DNA from: Rhytidiadelphus loreus
Taxonomy: Eukaryota > Streptophyta > Bryopsida > Hypnales > Hylocomiaceae
Reading direction: 5' to 3'
DNA: 64,000 nt
NCBI GenBank assembly: GCA_947034895.1
Contig: OX344765.1
Span: 17,799,001 to 17,863,000, forward strand
In this document: positions 1 through 12,560 of the stretch, piece by piece
How the letters are laid out: every line of letters starts with the position of its first letter
Numbering within the stretch: position 1 is the first letter of the stretch
Translations under genes and position numbers: made by a program
Notes under the pieces: model-generated
What the model was told of the DNA's origin: nothing
The model's input: only the letters and a program-made list of their open reading frames with translations
Database searches by the model: none

Positions 1-643
1 CTGCTTTTGGCTATGAGTTTGAAATATTTGTATCTTCCTAACTCTACACTCTTATTCCAAAGTTTTAGTTTATACTAATCTTCATTTGTTTTGGGTCATA
101 ATCTTCATTTGATCATATCTTTCTTAATTTAACTCTAATTTCTAAGTGTCACATGCTTTTAGAAACCTCTAACCAAAATCTACATGGTTTTCTATCTGAA
201 AGTCTTATTCTCAACACTCTGACTTGCATTTGAAGTTCGGCTAGACATAGAAATAACTAATATTGAAAATTGAATAGAAATTGGAGTAATTAATAGCTTA
301 TCTTGAAATTTGCCTCATCTGAGAGGTGGTCAAATACTCCTTCCAAACCTCCATCGTTGGCCATAGTTGAATCCTTTGTGAAATTTTGCTCACCGCTTGA
401 AAATGACTTTTTAATACAAGTTGCCAATTCTTTGGATTTCTTTATCTTCTTTATCTTTTTTTTTTGCACTTTCTTTCTCTCTAACATTGTTCCTCTCACT
501 ATTCCAAATGTTGACTTCGACTGCCTTCTATCTACATTCTATTGGTTCAAAGTGATCCCCTAGGATTTCCTTCCAATCCTTTCGTTCCAATCATTTCCCC
601 TTTCCTTCCCACAACTATAAACAATCTAAGTTTTTTTGTAGTT
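1..643 (-). repeat. Left remnant of an old minus-strand long LTR
   Basis: This AT-rich stretch ends exactly at the target duplication TAGTT (639-643) of the next solo LTR. On the minus strand at 290-364 it holds a 24-codon frame starting MANDGG, which resembles a short frame starting MANDGE inside another LTR of the family at 25741. I infer that it continues the minus-strand LTR whose other pieces are 4899-5715 and 9306-10874. The left end lies outside the window. The join is inference from order and orientation, not from direct alignment. Confidence 0.4.
290..364 (-). other. Short conserved frame (MANDGG...) in LTR remnant
   Basis: The frame runs 24 codons from the ATG at 362-364 to a stop at 290-292. 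Its start MANDGGLEGVFDHL matches MANDGEFVGVMDHL at 25741-25809 in the solo LTR at 20510. The minus-strand frame stays open upstream and is lysine-rich, extending to 499. The shared M-A-N-D-G...G-V-x-D-H-L pattern in two otherwise diverged copies suggests a once-coding segment, possibly the first exon of an element protein. No known domain is recognised. Confidence 0.3.
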
Positions 644-3600
644 TGTGAGCCCTCAAGTTGGCACTTGGAACTCTAAACTTATTTTTTGCAATTTTCTGTT
701 AGTTTTTAGGTTAATTATATGAAAAAACATTAAAAAATAGAGTTATTGAAAATTTTGGTAGAAGTCCCTACCAAAGTAGTGAGGAATGGCCTTAAATGTG
801 TGAAACACATAAAACTTTATATTTTCACTAATTTTAGGTCTTATTAGTAGAATTAGGTAGTTAATTAGTAATTCTGAGTGAAAAAAGAATATGAGAGTTA
901 GGAAATTATTCTTATGGACACCTTGTAGAAGAATGCCCAAAAGTTTCAGGATTTTACAAAACTTCGCAATGACTCCATAGAAAGTCAACTGCTTAAAACT
1001 GCATTCGTAAATTCCTAGATATTACCAATATTGCGGTAAAATCTCATTAAAAATTAGGATAGTGTTTTGTGTGCCAATAAAGAGCCTCGTGAAGTTTGAA
1101 GACATTCTAACATTCTCAAGTACCAGAATTAGGACCGACAACAAATTTGACAAGAATTTATAACTTGGTGGCGGGTTGACCGATGTACCAGGAGCTAACG
1201 GTGTCCGAATGGAGCGATTCAAGGGTCAATTTTTACTCCCATGAATATTCTAAACCACCCTAGCCAAATAGTTTCATCAAAAAGCACAAACTTCCAAATT
1301 AAAATTTTTGACTTTTGTTCAGAGTTATTGTGACTCAAATTTGTGCTTAAAAACGGCCGGAGAGGCAGGGATAAAGGATCTATTTTGCTAATTGGAGTTT
1401 TCTGAACATGATGGCGAAATTTGTTTTCAGTTTTGAGTTGTCCCTCAAAAGATAGAGAGGGTCAGCCCTTAGTTTGACATTTTTATAGTAATTTTAGATT
1501 AATCTAGGATGATTTTACAAATATCTTTTGAAAAATCGAAGATTGGATTTGCTCAAAATACTTGTCTTGCGTAAGAAACCATCTTTTAAACTAAAGAAAG
1601 ACAATTTGGAACTAACCTTAGGTTAATTTGCAAAATATCTTGGTTAATTAGGTTGATTTTGAAAATATCTTTGGGAAAAATCTAATATTTGATTTGGGGA
1701 AGATTCTAAGGCCATTTACGGCCTAAAAGGCACTTGTTTGAAGACCTTCCTTTCCATTAAACAAAAATTATTTAGATAATACTTTAGATTAGTTTAGCAA
1801 AATATCTAGATTGAAAGTAAGAAAATATTTACAAACAATTTACCGAAGGGGGCCGGGAGCGAGTATATAAGGCCCTTCCTTGAAGTTGTTCATGGCTCTC
1901 ATTCTCTTATTTCATTCTTGTTATTGTTCTTGTCGTGCTATCGACACTTTGTTGGAGCACTTTTAAGCCAAATTTTGGCTATTTCTTTCTATTTTCTTGT
2001 ACTTTGAAGGTCCAGAGGGCCCCTTCAAAGATTTGTTTTCTTTTCTTGTTTGAAATTGGAGGCTTCAAGCCCCAATACTTTGCTTTTCAAGAATTTAGGA
2101 GGAAAAAATCCCCTAACTCTATTGTTGACTTGTTGTTTGAGTTAACTAACTTCTTTCTTGAATTTGGAGGCTTCAAGTCTCAAAACTTTCATATTAAGAA
2201 GGTTGTGGAAATAGTTCCCAAACTCTAATTGATTTTCTTATTTTTTTGGATACTAACCAACAATTTGTGTGAATCAATAACAGCTTGTGTACTCAAAACT
2301 TTAAAGCGGCAAGGCTAGACTTTGCTAAAAGGTTTTGGGCATCACCATGTGCCAAAATTCGTTGTATAATGGGTGTTTGGTTTGACTTATCGCTAATGTT
2401 CGGTTAAACACTGTCATGTGTAACTCCTTTAGTGATTAAACTTAGAACTTTGTTTGAAATTTTGGAATTTAATTTTTAACATTTGGTTAAATATTGTTAT
2501 GTGTACCTCCTTTAAAAATTAAGCTTTCAAAATACTAGTTTGGGTCCTTGGATATCGTTTGTTCTTGGGGTTGCTTCCGCAAGGCGGAGCTTTGACTTTG
2601 AAACCTAGAAACGGGTATTTTGAATTTTTAAGTTATTCAATTTTTCCTGGGGTTGCCTTCGCACGCCGAAGCTTTGACTTATAATAGTTAAAATTTGCCT
2701 TTGTGAAATCATTAATTCTTGGGATTGCCCCCGCACGGCGAAGCTTTGACTTACCAAATAAGAATCGACAAATTAAGATTCTTTGGAACTTATTTAAAGG
2801 CTAAACTCTATTGAATTCCCTCCTTTCCATGTTGTACACGTGGGGGAGGTATTTGGTCTCCAAACTTGCCATTTGTTGTTTTGTTTCATTTAAATTGTTT
2901 TTTTTACCATAGTCTCTTAAACTTCATCAAAATTGGTTGTCTTTGTTTTGTTTTCACCAAATCCATAGAACTAATTTTCTCTTGATTGTTATTTTGAGGG
3001 TGTTTCATTTTTATAATTAAAAATTTAGCATCCCAAAATTATTAAAAATTTCAGTATGTGAACTTAACCATCAAGTTTAGTTTTTAAACATTCAGCTTTC
3101 AGTTGAAAGGGAAGGACAACCCGAAAGAAGGAAAGTCGGAACAGCCCAAAGGTAGGTAGGCAGAGGTCATCAGGGAAAGCCATCGGGAATGGGGTGACTG
3201 GATGAATGGGGGACCAAACTAAACAGAGGGTGCTAACCAGTACAGAGGCGACATGTGGTGACTAGACGGAAAGAGTCCGGACAACAAGCGAGGAGATCGA
3301 AGGAGGTCCAGTTAAGTACAAATCACAGAGCTTCACCAAGCACAAACTGCAAAGCTTCATCAAAGCACAGACAGCATTAGGTATATTCTTAACTAACTTG
3401 ATAAAATTCTAACAACTGAAATTCATTAAGAATTTTGAAGACTGGCCGTTGCCTTGCCACACCAAATTTTTTGATCTTGTCCTCTCCAACATTCTTGACC
3501 AAATTCTCTCATTCTCTCGGGTTGTCACCAACTCTAAAACTCATTCAACTTCAAAAAACACAATTGAGGATGAATTGAGGAAAGAGAAGCATAGAAGAAG

Positions 3601-4893
3601 ATGAAGTACAAAGGAATTTGACCACGTGAAGAAATCTAGATTAAAAAATTCATTTCTTAGGAATCTCACTATTGAAGTTTGTTTTGTTATTCTCAAATCT
3701 ATGTTGGTAGCTAATTAATGAGATTCTAATGATTTTGGATGTTGTTTAGTATTTGTTTTATTAGGCTTGATAAGCCAAGATAATAAAAACAAATAACAAT
3801 CAAATATCTTGGAATATTTAACGAAAAACTATAAAACAATTGGCAAAAGAATAACATTACTATTCATTGAAAAATTGGGAATTTAAATGAATTAAACAAT
3901 CTAGAATAAATCCCTAAAACTAAATTATTGCCAAAACTAACGTAGGTTGAATATTTAGATAGGTTTAGATTGATAAAATGAAATGAAGGATTATTGAAAT
4001 TCACCTAAAAGAATCTAACTTGGGAAAAGTTAAAATTTAATTTATCCCTTTATTCTCTATAAAACTTATTGAAGGAACGAATTCCATCCAACTAAGGGGG
4101 ATTTTCATCCATCCATAAGTTTTTACCTAGACGTCCTAAATTCTTGCTTTTTACCTTGGTAAAAAGGTAATTTTATCACTTTTTTCATAAAAACAATAAA
4201 AATCCAAAAAAATACTAAATTTAGAATAATGACTTAGAATTAGATTTAATAAAAGAACAATTAGGAATATTTTTTAGGAATAACTTAAGAATCTTTTGAA
4301 ACTAGAATCATTTAGGAAATCTTTTGAAGAATCCAAAACCAACCTTTACTTTAGAATTACTTTAATTTTAAAGGAATAAAGTGTGGATGAAGTTTGACTT
4401 ACATTTGGATGAAATTTTTAAAAATAGGTCAAAACTAGGCTTTCTCTAATAGTTAATCCAATAGTTAATTTAATTAAAAGTTTAACCCTAAAATTTAGAT
4501 TTATTTTGAATTTATTTGCTATTTTTAGTCAACAGATGAAGTTTTTAGGATATAATTAGGGGCAAATTTCATCCATAGATATCTTTTAGTAGGATTATCA
4601 GAATTCAATTTTCTTTACCATTTTGGGAAGGGCAAAGCGCATTCTACATAGTAGCTTAGATAGATTTTAACATTAGATTAGCTTTTGTTTACTCATCAAG
4701 GTCTTAAACCTTTTAACGTTTAAATTGTTTTGAAGCAGTTAGAATTAGATTATCAGCATCATAATTAAAGTGTTCATTGCTTGGAAGGCCAAAATGCACT
4801 AAGTTTACAATTCACTCACACAAATTACTAACTTATGCCGCTAGAACCTGTGTACAAATTTTTGACTTAAGAGTGAAGTTAGAAACAGTCACA
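644..4893 (+). mobile_element. Solo LTR, long subfamily, TSD TAGTT
   Basis: This 4250-bp element starts TGTGAGCCC and ends AGTCACA. It is flanked by perfect 5-bp duplications TAGTT at 639-643 and 4894-4898. A TATA box (TATATAAGG, 1864-1872) marks a U3/R promoter about 1.22 kb in. Downstream are three copies of the family motif GGCGAAGCTTTGACTT (about 2577, 2663 and 2736, with variants), and near the 3' end a decayed version of the CATTGCTTGGAAGG hairpin (about 4777). U3 shares the AAAATCTCA...TAAAAATTA block (about 1034) with the other copies but is well diverged. No internal domain or second LTR is present, so it is read as a solo LTR left by unequal recombination. Confidence 0.8.
1864..1872 (+). 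promoter_or_regulatory. LTR TATA box
   Basis: TATATAAGG lies about 1.22 kb into the solo LTR 644-4893. Comparable boxes occur at 6979, 23209, 24779 and 33052 in the other plus-strand copies, and on the minus strand at about 9680. The constant position relative to the LTR start supports a true core promoter. Confidence 0.6.
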
Positions 4894-4898
4894 TAGTT

Positions 4899-5710
4899 CA
4901 AACACAAACTATCATTCTATTTGAGTTTTTGAATTCAACTTCTATTTCTTATTGTAGTTGTAGGCTAATTGAGTGAAAGAGTGGTGAGTTTAGGGAACTA
5001 ATTTCTATACTCTTTGATGCTAATTGATGTTTTTATTTTCTAATTTCTTCTTCTAATTGCTAAATTTCTTCTCTCTAATTCTAATTCTATATGTTCTAGC
5101 TCTCGGTCTGTATTTTGACAAATTATTATTTTTAGAAGTTTATAGTTTTCAATGAACAAAGCCTCTTACTAGCTTTCCGAAACTATAAGACACTTGTAAT
5201 TTGGATTTTCCTGCTAAAAGTTATGCATGGATGAAGTTTAGTCTCTAATTAGTGCTTAAAAAACTTCATCCGCTCATAACTTACTCAATTCAATTCGGAT
5301 TTTTGCATATTTTATGGTTTTGGAGAGCTCTCAACCTCTACTTTGAGATTTTAAACTCAAATTTATATTGTCACTACTTCTTTTTACTCTTAGCCTCGGC
5401 TCTAATTAAATACCAATACAAAGAGATGGACAACTTGACTAAACTTCTACTAACAAAGCTAAATGGGTTTAAGAACATAAATGAAGTATAAGAAGAGGGG
5501 GTTCAAAGCGTTCCCATGTTTTTGACACCTATAACAATTCTAAGCAAATTTCCAAATTCCCGAAGTTAAAGCTTCGCCGTCCCAAATGGGACAAGGGAAA
5601 ATATAGACAACAAATAAAACTTTGTTAGTACGGAAACAAAGCTACTTATGTGTAAGTCTAAAAGTTCGTACAAACTAAAACAAAACAATAAGTTAGTATA
5701 AAGGTGTTAG
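4899..5710 (-). repeat. Middle remnant of the old minus-strand LTR
   Basis: This segment lies between two solo LTR insertions. At about 5562-5585 it contains the family motif in reverse orientation (AAAGCTTCGCCGTCCC). At about 5229-5275 it contains the recurrent hairpin whose arms are GGATGAAGTTT and AAACTTCATCC. The reverse motif fits the minus-strand LTR that continues at 9306-10874. The exact assembly with the neighbouring remnants is inferred. Confidence 0.45.
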
Positions 5711-6978
5711 TACTCTGTGAGCCCCAAATTCGTCACTTAGGACTCATTGTTTTGTTTTTTTTAGTTTATTACAAATTAAGGCATAAAGTACTACAAAAAG
5801 CCCAAAAAAGAGTGTAGAACCAAAATAGGTATGTCTCATACCAGTATAGCATTTGATCATAAATAGCCTTTTAGCCATAGATTACCCATAAAACCCACTT
5901 GTATATAGGTTAAAACCCGTAAGTAGTGCAAAAACAATAGGGCTACTGGGAACTTACCCAAAATAGCCCAAACCTAGTGCATGTAACCATGATAGGCTAA
6001 ATTAGTCTTAGGAGAGATAGGAAAATCCCCACGTAAATCTCCAAAGATAGGTTCTAGTTTCCCCATTCCACCGACGAAACATTAGGAATCCAAATTGTTA
6101 GCTTGCAGGTGTTACTTGTCCCAGACAGGCCGCATGGAGGAATCCACGGCCGACGGATAGTGTTCTCGGATCTGGAACATGTCGGGGTATCCACGGCGAA
6201 ATCCATTCGCCAAGATTCCCTCACGTGTGAAAGATTCCCTGACTGCCGGTGATTCAACCGAAGTCAGTTTTTCACCTTGCCACCGATTGTGTGCCAGATT
6301 AGCCCAAGACTTGGCACGTGGCTTGGGGAACTCCATGAGAGGTTCCCCAAAAAGTCTCGGATTTTTCTGATCTCCAAAGGATCTTTTTCCGAGTAGTCAA
6401 CCGCCAAAGGCCACGACGGGAAATTCATAGAAAATACCCAGGCTGCGGTAAAATCTCACTAAAAATTAGACTAGCATCTTTTATGTTAATAACGCGCCCC
6501 AACAAATTTCACGGTGTTCCGATAACAGGAGGCAGCCGAAACTGACAACATTCCCCCAATTAATAATTACGACAAGATCTTTGCGGGGTTGACCGGCGTC
6601 CCAGGAGCGTACGAAGTCGGAACGAAGCCATCAAGGAGTCTTTTCTTACTCCCTAGAGCCTCCCCAACAACCCTAGCTAGTTACCCAGGCCAAAAGAGGT
6701 AAACCCCAAAAGTTAGGTTTTTACCCTTTTAATTGGCCCTAGTTGGCCCTAGTTTCCGATGGGTTTTTTGCGATAGAAATAGCGGTAAGGGGCTCTCCAA
6801 GACTAAAAATGGCCTTCTGAAGCCATTGGCGCAATCCGTTTGCAATTCCAAGCTAAACTCCAAAAGTTAGAAGTTAGGACCAACGTAAAACTCCAAATTA
6901 GGTGAAAATCTCAATATTGGATGAAAATCCGGATGGATGAGGTTACTCGTCGAGGGGGGGAGTGGGCCCTTGGAAACC

Positions 6979-6986
6979 TATAAAAG
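6979..6986 (+). promoter_or_regulatory. LTR TATA box
   Basis: TATAAAAG in the context CCTATAAAAGGGGGCCC lies 1.26 kb from the LTR start. The same context recurs at 23209 and 33052. Confidence 0.6.
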
Positions 6987-7591
6987 GGGGCCCTTCTCTC
7001 TCCCAAAACACCCCCAATACTTGTTTTGGGTCCGTGGGTCCAACCTCTCTTGGTTTTGGCAATTTTTGGCCAAAACTACCTACGGTGTTTTGGAGCACTT
7101 TGCTCCTCTTTGTTGTTGCAATTTTAGTGTTGAAGGTCCGTGGGGGGCCCTTCTTTCTTGTCTTGTAACTCTTGTGAGGTTTCTTTTCTAAGTTTTCTTA
7201 CCATCCAAAGTCGGGTTGGGTGTCCTTTGTCCGCGTCTTGTACTAATCCTGGAACCACCCTCCATCGTACCTTGGCGATGCCGCTTTGGGGGGCTTCCAG
7301 TTCATGTTGTGTTATTTATGTTGCACTAACCTTCCTTTACTAACCACGTTCTTTCCGCATTTCGTTACTAACCAAGTTTATTACCTTTGCATTTGAGTCG
7401 AGTCCTTGTGTCCGTATTGGAAAAGAGTGGGATAGTTCCCCTAGGGGTAACCAGACCACACCGTTCCTTGTCCAAGTTTAGTCCTAAATTGTGTGTTAAA
7501 GGGTCCACCACACGGCGGAGCTTTGAACCTCTAGGGGAAGGCAAAAATCCTAAATTTGGTGTTAAAACCAAATTGACGGCGAAGCCTTGAA

Positions 7592-7608
7592 CCCCCCCCC
7601 CCCCCCCC
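7592..7608 (+). repeat. C17 homopolymer
   Basis: An uninterrupted run of 17 C directly follows a GGCGAAGCCTTGAA copy of the LTR motif. Length is likely to be unstable in assembly or between individuals. Confidence 0.9.
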
Positions 7609-7900
7609 GTGGTTAATTCCAAAGTTTAGTTTTCAAAACGCTTGGAAATTATTCAAAGTTTAGCCTCCAAAAGTAGAGTGTCAACGGTAAGAACCACTCT
7701 TAATTGTGTCTTGTTATAACCCCCACGGGAGTAGGGGTCCCCCAGTTGTTCAGAGCGTGTGGACGTTTTTTTGGGTTGCCCGGCAGCTTGCCCAGCAGCC
7801 AGCCCCGCTTGCACAGGCAGCTTGCCCGCAGTGCACAAGCAGCTTGCCCGAAGCTCGGCCCAATCGGGGTCGGGTTTTGTTGTTGTTCTTTTTTGAAGAA

Positions 7901-8072
7901 AAATTAGTAAGTAGATAGAGTAGGAGACTAAGGGAAAATTAGCAAATAGATAGAGTAGGAAACTAAGGGAAAATTAGCAAATAGATAGAATAGGAGACTA
8001 GGGAAAGTTAGTAAGTAGATAGAGTAGGAGACTAAGGGAAAACTAGCAAATAGATAGAGTAGGAAACAAGGG
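7901..8072 (+). repeat. 35-bp minisatellite, about 5 copies
   Basis: The unit contains TAGATAGAGTAGGA, with copies starting at 7912, 7947, 7982, 8016 and 8051, a period of 34-35 bp. It lies in the U5-side half of the solo LTR 5716-9300 and I did not find it in the other copies. Confidence 0.85.
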
Positions 8073-9305
8073 AGGGACCTCGCCATACACGCTAAGGAAG
8101 GAGCAATCAAAATACAAGAGACGTTTCCATCCCACCTCACCAACTCTCCCCTCCAACACCACACATCACCACCACCAAATGTAAGGAGGAGAAGTGGGGG
8201 AAAGAGCTTAGATAGAATTGGGGGACCATCGAGAGGGTAGGAAGGAAATCTTCTCCACCATTAGGGTGAGACGAGCGTAAGAGGTAGTTAGGCCATATTT
8301 TGACTTTTAGATTCCTTCCGCATTAGGATAATATGACGCGTAAGGGGTAGTTAGGACGTAGTTTGACCTTCTAAGTAGGTAGGTGTCCAACCCACCCCCC
8401 TCCATCAATGGGGCACGCGGGTTGAGGAAAAAGAGAAAGAAGAAAGAAGTGGCATGCACGGAAAGAAGTGGCATGCACGGAAAGAAGTGTTAGTCTTTTG
8501 AAATTACAAATACGTCGGGACCAACCAAATACGTGGCCTACAAACCGCAATTTACCATGGTAGAAGAAGGTGAATTGACCGCCCTCCTCACGGAACACCA
8601 TGCCGGAGTAAGAACCTAACTTCTCCCCTCGTCGTTGGCCCACTAGGGGTAAAAGTCTCAACTAGGCCGAGAGCTAGGTACCATTAGAGTCCAAGTCAGG
8701 TCATGTATAATTAGGAAATCTTAGAGTAGGCTTTGAGGGGTTTCCAAAAACATAAGACACGTAGGAATCGGAGTTGGGATGCCCGAGATATTGATGGATG
8801 AAGTTTAGAGCCCGAAACGGATGAAACTTGGAAGTATTTGTCCACCCAAGTTGGGGCTTAGATTTAGATAGAAAATAGGGAGTCAGGTCCGTAAGTCAAA
8901 TTTCAACCCCAACCAGATTTGGAAACCCATAGAAAACCATGGATGAAGTTTGATAGCCTTGCGGTCAAAACTTCATCCGTCCATAGCAAGTGATTAGAAG
9001 GTCCAAATTGAGCGAGTCTTAGGTTTTTAGAAATGGCGAGAGATAATCTCCTACCTTAGGACATTAGAGTAGGATTTGGAAATAGGAAACACAAAAAACA
9101 TAATATAACAGGATAGTCAACTTAGGAGTCATTAGAATCACGATTAGAGAGTCACGATTAGGAACTTAGCAAAAAAGATCCATTGCTTGGAAGGCACAAT
9201 GGATTGACGTTTAGACACCCATTAGAGTAGTACACTATCATAAAACTAGAACCTGGTTGTGTTCGCCGATTTACCAAGGGTGGGTAAATAAGCGCCCACA
9301 TACTC

Positions 9306-10874
9306 AAAAACACTAAAACCAAAAACTAGAGGTCTTCCTTAAATGGCATCGCCAATCATAAGGGAAGAAAACTCTCTAGGATTGAAACAAATGTTTGAAA
9401 TAAACACCAAAAACTTCAACAAGGTACCAACTTTCAACAAAACATCCATTTAGGCTCCAAAAACTTCAATAAAAACGCAAAAAATGATAGCTAAGCTTAA
9501 AGGGACCCCAAGTCCTTCAAGAGAGCTCAAAAAAAAACAAAGGAGCTTGAAATGCTCCAAAAACAAGAGAATTTGGCAACATGGCCTAAAATGGCCAAAA
9601 TACAACTAAATAGACCCAAATGAAAATAAGGCGGTTCAAATTGAACCTAAGGGGTGATTTGAGAGGAGAAGGGGTGCCCTTATATATATATTCTTCCAAG
9701 GTCACCCACCTCCTCTCATTTCTGCAAGGTAAACTTAACTCCAAATCACAAACGGATTGCGCCATTGGCTTTAGAAGGCCATTTTTATTTTATTGAACCT
9801 CTACCCTTTTTTCCTATGCTCAAAACACAAAGAATGCTAGCGCCAACTTAACACCAAAATAGGGTAAAAAACCAATTTGGGGAGCTTAACTTTTCTATAG
9901 AGAGTAACTAGCCTAAGCTCCTAAATAAGTATAGGGAAGTAAAAAAAGATCCCACTTTGACTTTAATTCAAATCCGTTTGCTCCCGATACACCAGTCAAC
10001 TTCAAATTTGATCTTCAATTTTGCCGGTTTTAGAGGATCTTATTCTTTTTTATTCTTCTGACTATCAAAACACCACGAATCTTGTCAAAGTGCATTATTA
10101 ACATAAAAAAAACTATTCTAATTTTTAGTGAGATTTTACCGCATGCCAGGTAATTTCTATGAATTTTTCATTGTGAATTTTGGCAATTGACCGTTTGGAA
10201 GAATATCTTCTGACTATCAAAAAAATTCCAAAACTTTTTGTAGAACCTCTTATAGAATCCCAAAACACAAGTGCAAGTTTATATTTTTACTCTGCACCTT
10301 TTCCAAGAAGAATCAAATCCCACTACCTCCTTTAACTTCCGATAAATAAAAATCTTTCAAACGGAAGGAAATGTTGGCAATTCGATTGTGCTGCCGTACT
10401 CCTAGTATAATTCCTACTTCAAATTACCATATTTAAGTCATAGATGCCCTTCACTATTCCATCTTGAGTTTTTTTCACATGTAGGCTAACAATTGGGATT
10501 TCTACTATTTTGTCGATAGAATAGAAAATTGATATCTTTTTCTGGAAATCTATTTTAGGATTTTCACATATTTATCTCAATCCATTTTTATCCAGTTTGT
10601 GTTTACATGCACAACAGATTTTAAACAATCGAGCGTTTCTACTTAAATATATTATTTATGTACAATTTGTAGGTTTCTACTCTATTTACATGCAAGATTA
10701 GGATATTTTTATAAGAAAATACACTATTTTGGACCAATTGCTATATTGGCATGTGACATATCTATTTTGGTTTTACACTCTTTTTGGTCTTTTTGTATAC
10801 TAAATTACATTCAAAACAATAAGAAATTCAGAAAAATAACTTTTGAGTCCCAAGTGACAAATATGGGACTCACA
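9306..10874 (-). mobile_element. U3 part of an old minus-strand LTR
   Basis: Read on the minus strand from 10874 it begins TGTGAGTCCC and continues through the family landmarks: the AAAATCTCACTAAAAATTAG block (about 10120), the GGCTTTAGAAGGCCATTTT block (about 9768, as read on plus), a TATA box (about 9680-9690) and the GGCATCGCCAA block (about 9347, as read on plus). It stops at the TACTC duplication of the solo LTR 5716-9300, so that element inserted into it. The rest of this LTR should lie to the left, at 4899-5715 and perhaps 1-643. Confidence 0.7.
9680..9690 (-). promoter_or_regulatory. TATA box of minus-strand LTR
   Basis: A TATATATATAAGGG-type box on the minus strand lies about 1.19 kb from the LTR start at 10874, matching the spacing in the plus-strand copies. 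Confidence 0.45.
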
Positions 10875-10889
10875 CAAAGTTGGCAGAAT

Positions 10890-12560
10890 AGGAGGAGAAA
10901 GAGGAAAAGGCCAAGGTGAAAGGGAAGAAAAAACCCGACGATGGAGACATTATTTTAGCATCATCACCAATGGATCAGAACTCGCAGATGGAAGATGGTG
11001 TTCACATTGGAATGAAGAGGAAGGCCATGTTGTTGAAGTTCATAGAAGATATTATGACACAAGGAATACAAATAATTGACATTGGTGACGATGACAACAT
11101 GACCTCGGAGGCGTTCGTGCTCAACGTCTCCATTGAAGAAGTTGGTTTGATTTTATTAGTACTTAATTATACCTTCCTCTTGAGAATGACTTATCACTTG
11201 ACAATTTATATTTGTAGATGGTTGTAGGGAAGGCCAAGGTGTATGAAGGAGTCGTCAATTGGTGGCTGGGATTTGCCCTCATGCTCTTTGACTACCAAGA
11301 GAATCTGTTAGTGTTGGAGGTTTCGGCTCTAGAGACTCACATACCTTATTGGAACTCCGACCCAAAATACAACATGATCAATGAGGCATTTTTCTTTGCA
11401 AGAATATAGTTACATTGTGGTGTTCCATTCGTAGAGTTTGGATGCCAAAAGCACTATTGCAGGACAATGTGAAGGATACCCCATAATGGTGAAGAAGAAA
11501 GAGTGGATGAATCGGGTGCATTTGACTTCAGCCATAGACAAAACGAACACAATATTAATTTCTTAAACCTTGATAATGTAGTGCGTACTTCTCATCTTAT
11601 ATTTTTATTCAATTATTTAATGTATAAATTGTTCTTATGTTTACTGACTTTGAAGTTTGGCATTTTACTCTTAGTGAAAGACCTTGGAGGGAGAGGAAAA
11701 TCTGAATTTTTTTTTAAGCACTCAACAACAATGTTGAAGGCCAAAGTTGACTTCAGGCGTGATGACATACTAATGAACTACACCACCGAGAATTCCATGT
11801 TGATGAACGATATGGATTGAATGCCATGGCAAGGACCTCAAGAGAAGGACGCCCGCTTATTACAGCACATCATTGAAGTAACCACCGACGAAAGAGATGT
11901 GGTTCTTGACTACACAACATCCACAGGTGAGTTTTGATTTGAATATGTGTATATTCCATCTTTATGCCATACAAAAATCATTGAGGTAATGATTGCATTT
12001 CTATTTTTTTAAGAGTCTTTAATACGGCATGGTAGGTAACAAGGTGCCACATTATGACATTAGAGGCAAATAGGAAGATTTTTGCAGGCATCTTTGAACT
12101 TATGAAGAAGACCGTCTCTCCTATTGCGTCAGCTGTAGCTACCAATGTGCCACCGGTTGTAGTTTCACAAGATCTAGACGCAATGACTATAAAAATAAAT
12201 CTAGTAAGTAAGTTTTTGTATTTTTGAATTATTTGTTTGCCTGGTATTTGTAAGGTTTCATGAATCTAACATTCAATCATTTTGTGTTTGCAGCAATAAG
12301 GGATTGATGACACATGTTGTGAAGAAGAGACGAAGACTTATCTTAAGTCCCGAGAAGTCATTTGATCTTCTAATCTATACAGAGCAGCTAGCATCGATGT
12401 TTGTTGAGTTCAGTACTTCAAAGTCTAAACGCGGTAAAACTTTGTATATTCTAAATGTCTTGCAATTCATAGACGGAACAACATCCGAGAAAGACTTTTA
12501 ATTCTTCTAGTGACAAGGATGCTGCAACTGAGTCTACGACAACTTAGACTCATGAGGTCG
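10890..12560 (+). pseudogene. Broken intron-bearing gene resembling an N4/N6 DNA methylase
   Basis: Codon-like fragments are separated by intron-like AT-rich DNA. The first is an acidic segment at 10916-11141. An acceptor TTTGTAG at 11211-11217 precedes a block starting VVGKAKVYEGVVNWW. At 11827-11926 a block includes EKDARLLQHIIEV and DERDVVLDYTTSTG, ending in a clear donor (ACAG|GTGAGT). At about 12046-12110 comes LEANRKIFAGIFELM. The order LL.(R/H)II...GDVVLD...G followed by ...R...GIE matches motif I and the following strand of bacterial-type N4/N6-amino DNA methylases with a C-terminal motif I. Stops at 11407 and 11818, and a degraded glycine-rich loop (YTTSTG where DPFxGSG is usual), indicate a dead copy. 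A basic tail frame (12304-12501) may be a last exon. The family call is from recall, not from a search. Confidence 0.45.

Larger units (their letters stand above)
5716..9300 (+). mobile_element. Solo LTR, TSD TACTC
   Basis: This 3585-bp element starts TGTGAGCCCC and ends GCGCCCACA. It has perfect TACTC duplications at 5711-5715 and 9301-9305. TATAAAAG at 6979-6986 follows a G-rich tract. The first 1.19 kb is nearly identical to the solo LTR at 21756, with only scattered substitutions. The middle is unrelated to that copy and the last 650 bp is only moderately similar. Inside are a C17 homopolymer (7592-7608), a GC-rich segment (about 7770-7870) and a 35-bp minisatellite (7901-8072). Short open frames at 6054-6370 are repeated in the twin copy and are not credible genes. 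Confidence 0.88.

Noticed and set aside
5157..5161. CAAAG as possible left duplication partner for CAAAG at 10875-10879 of the minus-strand LTR
   Set aside because: The bases next to it do not read as an LTR end, and a 5-bp match is expected by chance.
6054..6370. Overlapping 63-74 codon frames on both strands, repeated at 22094-22410
   Set aside because: They lie in the near-identical U3 of two solo LTRs. Identity reflects the recent LTR copies, and frames on both strands argue for composition rather than coding.
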